Source of the DNA: an uncultured Desulfobulbaceae bacterium
GTDB lineage: Bacteria > Desulfobacterota > Desulfobulbia > Desulfobulbales > Desulfobulbaceae
DNA: 9,025 nt
Assembly: GCA_945787305.1 (NCBI GenBank)
Contig: CALZIH010000108.1
Coordinates: 1 to 9,025 of the forward strand
Direction of reading: 5' to 3'
Shown: positions 6,042 to 9,025 of the stretch, in pieces
Numbering within the stretch: the stretch's first letter is position 1
Layout: the number at the start of each line of letters is the position of its first letter
Position numbers and translations under genes: made by a program
Notes under the pieces: generated by a model
What the model was told of the DNA's origin: nothing
The model's database searches: none
What the model saw: the letters and a program-made list of their open reading frames with translations, nothing else

Positions 6042-6054
6042 GCGACCTGGTCGC
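6042..6054. repeat. Palindrome GCGACC-T-GGTCGC
   Basis: A perfect 6-bp inverted repeat around one central base, 32 bases after the larB stop. Its arms share GCGAC/GTCGC with the palindrome at 6117-6130. Confidence 0.5.
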
Positions 6055-6116
6055 AGGAATAATCACCTGTAACCATTCCGGGATTGTTACCTCATCACCA
6101 AACAAGCGATCTGCAA

Positions 6117-6130
6117 GCGACGCCGGTCGC
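6117..6130. repeat. Palindrome GCGAC-GCCG-GTCGC
   Basis: Five-base arms around a four-base centre; it can form a compact hairpin. It lies about 75 bp from the related palindrome at 6042-6054, centre to centre. No T run follows on either strand, so it is not a standard terminator. Confidence 0.5.
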
Positions 6131-6223
6131 GAGCCAAAAGACTGTGCCTGTTATCCAGAAAAGCTACAGAGCTGCTGCCATTTTACAATAAGACACCTCT
6201 CGGCATTTGCCCTCGATCAGGTT

Positions 6224-6241
6224 GCATAGTTATGCCTTTTT
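6224..6241 (+). terminator. Weak hairpin plus T run, possible larB terminator
   Basis: GCATA (6224-6228) and TATGC (6231-6235) flank two bases and are followed by CTTTTT (6236-6241). The loop must open to four bases, leaving only a 4-bp stem, so the structure is marginal. It is more than 200 bases beyond larB and just beyond the convergent chemoreceptor stop. Confidence 0.25.
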
Positions 6242-6266
6242 CCCACCCAGAGCTGCAATACGCCCC

Positions 6267-8303
6267 TCACCCAGCCACATCTTGTCGGTAAGATGCATCC
6301 TCTTCAGCCTCATACAATTCATCCAGCGACATATAAAGATTTTTACGGACAGAATCAAATTCTTTCACTTGGGCATGGGCTGCATCAACTTTCTCGCTAT
6401 TATACAACTCAATTGCAGTTACAACATTTGAATGGACATCCTTATGATGTTCCCCCAGCTTCTTAAAAGCTGGATGTGCGACAAGTTCAGGGGGAGCAGC
6501 ATCGTACCACTTGCCAAATTCACATTGGTGATGATCAGGCACATCAGCTGGCTGGATATGTTTATGGCCATTCAAGACTGCAGTAAGATTCATCTTCCAG
6601 TTAAAATGTGCCCCCTTCACCTTGCCGATATCAAAAACCGGCGGTTTAAAGGTGAATTGGGTAAGCAACTCTGCAAGCTCGTGGACGTTGGTTTTTGATT
6701 CTATTGCAAGCTCTTTGATGTCGAGACTAGCCGCCGCTACACCTTCCGCTTCAACCTTGACCGAGGCAATATCAGCAGTTATTTCGTTATTAACTGCCGC
6801 TGCCTGAGCAATATTTTCGTTGACCTCCTGCATACCAACCGATGCCTGGCTCACGTTTGCCGCTATTTCACGGCTGGTTCCGGCCTGTTGCTCAACCGCT
6901 GCTGCCATCGATGAAACGATCTCATTGATGTCATTGATGGTTGAGGTTATCGTGTTTATCACAGAGATCGTCTGCTCACTTGATGACTGAACACCGTCTA
7001 TCAGCTCTTTAATTTCCTGGGTTGCCTCTGTAGTTTGCTTTGCCAAATCTTTAATTTCATTGGCAACGACGGCGAACCCCTTGCCCGCCTCCCCGGCCCG
7101 GGCCGCTTCAATTGTCGCATTGAGGGCAAGAAGATTCGTCTGGTCGGCAATTTCGTTGATGGTTTCCGTAACCTTGCTGATATTCCTGGCTGAATCGCCA
7201 AGCTCACCGACCCGCGAAGAGGCGGCAGCCGCCTCCGTAACCGCCGATTCTGTTATGACCCGAGCCTTGCCGGAACCGGAAGCGATTTCAGCCGTTGTTG
7301 TCGTCATTTCTTCGGCAGCGGAAGCCACCATGCTTACATTGGTGCTTGTCTGTTCCGAGGCTGCGGCGATGGCTCTCATATTGGCATTCATCTCTTCTGT
7401 GGCAACAGCAACAGCATTACAGTTCGCAGCCATTATCTCAGCCGAGGAGGACAACTTCCCAGCCAGGGTATCCATTGAACTTGCTGACACGCCTATGGTT
7501 GATGAACGGCCCTGGATGTTGGCAAACATTTTATCCAACTGCTGAGCCAGCGTATTGGCCGCCGTGATCAACATGCCAGTCTCATCCTTTTGCGTTCTCG
7601 AATTTCGGACGGTCATATCTCCATTTGTAATGGTGCCGACAAATTTACAGGTGGAGTCTATATTTTTTAAAATGCCGTTGGTTATGAAAAGAATGAGCAA
7701 TGCCATGCCGACGACCATAGTGGTGTTCAAAATCAGTAATATTTTTTGATTTGCACTTACAGAAGAAATGATGCTCTGCATACTGGCATCAAGTTGTGCA
7801 ACCTGTTCTTCTGAAAAGTGTTGAATAGATGTTGAGATAGCTTCAGCAAAAGGGTCAAATTCCCCCATCATCTTGTTGCCTTCTTCATGACCTTTACTGA
7901 TATATGTCTGGGCCATATTTTTGCCCATCTCGTAAAATGCATCAAAATTTTTACCAATTTCCGCCAACTCCTTTATTGCTTCAGTATCACCCGTTTTGGT
8001 AAACATCTGCATGAAATCGCTTGAATATTCCCTAAAGACAACAGCCTGTTCGTCTGCGACCTTGAACCCATCGTCAAACCCTTCCGCCCCACGGGTAGCA
8101 GAGATATCGGTAAGCCATTGTTGCACCTGGATAACCGCTTGCTGCATTTCTTTTGCCTTGATAGCAAAAACAAGGGCTTCTGAACGGCTTGCATCAGCCA
8201 ACGCTTTATTTTTTTCTCCTAATTTCCAGGTGATACTTGTTGAAAATGCCATGAACAAGGCTACAGCGACAATAATTGCTCCAAATTTCTTTCTGATTGC
8301 CAT
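6267..8303 (-). CDS. Methyl-accepting chemotaxis protein with C-terminal CZB zinc-binding domain
   Basis: A 678-residue inner-membrane chemoreceptor that controls CheA through CheW. Order: basic start; membrane helix 1 (about 8-25); helical periplasmic domain (about 28-187) with QVQQWLTDISATRG at 59-72; membrane helix 2 (about 188-208); HAMP (about 209-262); and a long coiled-coil signalling domain (about 270-545) with the conserved tip EIADQTNLLALNATIEAARAGEAGKGFAVVANEI around 384-417. The C-terminal domain (about 562-665) is CZB: HFNWK (His566), CEFGKWY (Cys594) and EHHKDVH (His620, His624). That spacing matches the His-Cys-His-His zinc site of DgcZ and TlpD. There is no CheR-binding pentapeptide at the end. 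The ligand is unknown. The ATG has GGAGGA (8317-8312) 8 bases upstream. No che genes are adjacent. Confidence 0.96.
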   Translation of the reverse strand: MAIRKKFGAIIVAVALFMAFSTSITWKLGEKNKALADASRSEALVFAIKAKEMQQAVIQVQQWLTDISATRGAEGFDDGFKVADEQAVVFREYSSDFMQMFTKTGDTEAIKELAEIGKNFDAFYEMGKNMAQTYISKGHEEGNKMMGEFDPFAEAISTSIQHFSEEQVAQLDASMQSIISSVSANQKILLILNTTMVVGMALLILFITNGILKNIDSTCKFVGTITNGDMTVRNSRTQKDETGMLITAANTLAQQLDKMFANIQGRSSTIGVSASSMDTLAGKLSSSAEIMAANCNAVAVATEEMNANMRAIAAASEQTSTNVSMVASAAEEMTTTTAEIASGSGKARVITESAVTEAAAASSRVGELGDSARNISKVTETINEIADQTNLLALNATIEAARAGEAGKGFAVVANEIKDLAKQTTEATQEIKELIDGVQSSSEQTISVINTITSTINDINEIVSSMAAAVEQQAGTSREIAANVSQASVGMQEVNENIAQAAAVNNEITADIASVKVEAEGVAAASLDIKELAIESKTNVHELAELLTQFTFKPPVFDIGKVKGAHFNWKMNLTAVLNGHKHIQPADVPDHHQCEFGKWYDAAPPELVAHPAFKKLGEHHKDVHSNVVTAIELYNSEKVDAAHAQVKEFDSVRKNLYMSLDELYEAEEDASYRQDVAG

Positions 8304-8326
8304 CCCGATTGTCCTCCACCGTGGTA

Positions 8327-8343
8327 CTGATAACCTTTATCAG
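8327..8343 (-). promoter_or_regulatory. Leader hairpin or operator of the chemoreceptor gene
   Basis: CTGATAA (8327-8333) and TTATCAG (8337-8343) form a perfect 7-bp inverted repeat around three bases. If transcription starts near 8368, the repeat is in the leader, 9 bases upstream of the Shine-Dalgarno (8317-8312), and could fold as an RNA hairpin. As DNA it could equally be a repressor site. Confidence 0.45.
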
Positions 8344-8374
8344 ATTGATTTTCCGTAATTTTCTATATATTTTC

Positions 8375-8404
8375 ATGCTAGGTTATTTAGATAGGACAAG
8401 TCAA
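8375..8404 (-). promoter_or_regulatory. Candidate sigma-70 promoter of the chemoreceptor gene
   Basis: On the minus strand TTGACT (8404-8399) and TAGCAT (8380-8375) are 18 bases apart, placing transcription start near 8368 and a leader of about 65 bases. I looked for the FliA (sigma-28) pattern usual for chemotaxis genes and did not see it. Confidence 0.35.
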
Positions 8405-8443
8405 GCCCGATTGACAAAAACCCTTCTCTTGCAGTGTTTTTTG

Positions 8444-8532
8444 TAAATCTTGAAAAAATGTAATGGCACAGGGGAGAAGAGGAAAAACACCTGTTATTAA
8501 AAACAATTACTTTTCCGGCCTTTCAAGATTTA
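8444..8532. repeat. 12-bp inverted repeat enclosing 65 bases, candidate structured RNA
   Basis: TAAATCTTGAAA (8444-8455) and TTTCAAGATTTA (8521-8532) are exact inverted copies. Inside, GGAAAA (8481-8486) and TTTTCC (8511-8516) can form a second stem. The pairs nest, so the segment could fold as one branched hairpin. Strand and transcription are unknown. Confidence 0.4.
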
Positions 8533-8650
8533 TGGCTACCTTATGGGAAAAACGGATTATAATAATTTGCCTAGGGCAGACTGCACAAAACATCGCGCCC
8601 ATGGTTTCACCTGCCCATCCCCTTTTTCCACGCTTTAACGGTTTTCTTCA

Positions 8651-8679
8651 TTGCAGGATGCGGCCCGGCATCGTATAAT
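8651..8679 (+). promoter_or_regulatory. Likely sigma-70 promoter of secD
   Basis: A perfect TATAAT (8674-8679) is preceded, with a 17-bp spacer, by TTGCAG (8651-8656), which keeps the important TTG. Transcription would start near 8686, about 60 bases before the secD ATG. The -35 match is partial. Confidence 0.5.
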
Positions 8680-8744
8680 CTATATGTTTTTGTCTTGTAA
8701 TCGACACCTTCAGTCATAAAACCCAAATAACGGATAAACTTTCC

Positions 8745-9025
8745 ATGAACACAACCCTGAAGCTGAAGCTTGGCCTACTGATCACCCTGATACTTTTTGC
8801 CTTTATGATTCTGGTGCCCTCATTTTATCCAGCCGCACCTGAGTGGTGGAAAAAATATCTGGCACCAGGCGGATTAAAGCTTGGCCTGGACCTCCAGGGC
8901 GGCATGCACCTGGTCTTACAGGTGGACCTTGACAAGGCCGTAGAAAACTCATTGGAATTTTCTGCCAAAGACCTGAAGGAAGGTCTAGCTGAAAAAAATA
9001 TCGCTGCTGTTCGCATGGACTCCGG
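8745..9025 (+). CDS. secD: Protein translocase subunit SecD, N-terminal part (cut by window edge)
   Basis: SecD, with SecF, is an RND-type inner-membrane partner of SecYEG that uses the proton-motive force to complete protein export. The 93 full codons visible start MNTTLKLKLG, continue as a membrane helix (about 9-26), and then a periplasmic segment with the family signature LKLGLDLQGGMHLVLQVD (44-61), close to LRLGLDLRGGVHFLMEVD of E. coli. The P1 domain follows and is interrupted by the window edge. The ATG at 8745 gives the normal short cytoplasmic tail; the Shine-Dalgarno is weak (GGA at 8732-8734). The customary upstream partner yajC is not present in the preceding 441 bases. Identification is secure from the signature and topology. 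Confidence 0.95.
   Translation, partial: MNTTLKLKLGLLITLILFAFMILVPSFYPAAPEWWKKYLAPGGLKLGLDLQGGMHLVLQVDLDKAVENSLEFSAKDLKEGLAEKNIAAVRMDS

Larger units (their letters stand above)
6011..6266. other. Gene-free stretch between convergent larB and the chemoreceptor gene
   Basis: These 256 bases hold no reading frame with a recognisable product on either strand. Frames that cross it start at TTG or are short and run antisense into larB. Visible structure consists of two related GCGAC...GTCGC palindromes and a small hairpin followed by a T run, both listed separately. It may be the 3' regions of both genes, or may hold an unrecognised small RNA. Confidence 0.6.
8304..8744. other. 441-bp non-coding region between the divergent chemoreceptor and secD genes
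   Basis: No protein-coding frame is convincing. The longest (71 codons, 8463-8678, plus) resembles nothing I know and has no Shine-Dalgarno. The region holds a candidate leftward promoter and leader hairpin for the chemoreceptor, a 12-bp inverted repeat enclosing 65 bases, two TATAAT boxes (8558-8563 and 8674-8679) and the short secD leader. I found no tRNA, 6S or SRP RNA signature. Confidence 0.6.

Noticed and set aside
7060..7545. A 161-codon plus-strand reading frame
   Set aside because: It is the antisense of the chemoreceptor signalling domain; its alanine/valine-rich composition is a by-product of the coiled-coil codons on the other strand.
8558..8563. Second TATAAT box in the secD upstream region
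   Set aside because: No -35-like sequence at 16-18 bp upstream, and it is further from secD than the better candidate at 8674.
8463..8678. A 71-codon plus-strand frame before secD
   Set aside because: No Shine-Dalgarno, no similarity I recognise, and mixed composition; it is not YajC. It also contains one arm of the inverted repeat and ends at the likely secD promoter.
1..9025. CRISPR array, insertion sequence, prophage, tRNA or rRNA
   Set aside because: Scanned on both strands; no regularly spaced repeats, transposase or integrase motifs, clover-leaf pattern or rRNA-like stretch was found.

Overview
The window looks like chromosomal DNA of a Gram-negative anaerobe, most likely a sulfate-reducing or sulfur-metabolising member of the Desulfobacterota (old Deltaproteobacteria; Desulfobulbales-like). 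This is inference from gene content: an outer-membrane assembly lipoprotein (BamD), a NIL-domain ferredoxin of the type found in methanogens and sulfate reducers, LarB of the nickel-pincer cofactor pathway, and a large CZB-domain chemoreceptor. No 16S rRNA or other decisive marker is present. There is no sign of phage, insertion sequence, CRISPR array, tRNA or rRNA.

Layout, left to right. (1) The first half of hemL (glutamate-1-semialdehyde aminomutase) reads leftwards off the edge. An AT-rich intergenic region with a 9-bp dyad separates it from (2) a rightward cluster: trxA (thioredoxin), trxB (thioredoxin reductase, no visible Shine-Dalgarno) and bamD/comL. (3) A convergent junction of about 30 bp leads to a leftward three-gene group, read from right to left: an APH-fold kinase-like protein (COG2187 type), a small P-loop kinase (COG0645 type) and a NIL-domain 2x[4Fe-4S] ferredoxin. 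The two kinases lie in the same reading frame and are separated by one TAA stop plus three codons. In many bacteria these two families are fused, so this is a split, or nearly fused, version. (4) larB diverges from the kinase pair across a 112-bp region carrying an 11-bp-period TTTACCTC repeat. (5) A 256-bp gene-poor stretch holds two related GCGAC...GTCGC palindromes. (6) A 678-residue leftward methyl-accepting chemotaxis protein has two membrane segments, a HAMP domain, a signalling domain and a C-terminal zinc-binding CZB domain. (7) A 441-bp non-coding region contains the chemoreceptor promoter and leader hairpin, a long-range 12-bp inverted repeat and a likely secD promoter. (8) The N-terminal third or less of secD (Sec translocon accessory subunit) runs off the right edge.

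Functionally, most of the window is housekeeping: tetrapyrrole synthesis, thiol redox, outer-membrane assembly and protein export. The parts most worth a second look are the split APH/P-loop kinase pair co-directional with the NIL-ferredoxin, the repeat arrangements upstream of larB and the chemoreceptor, and the membrane chemoreceptor with a cytoplasmic zinc-binding tail. hemL and secD are both cut by the window ends.
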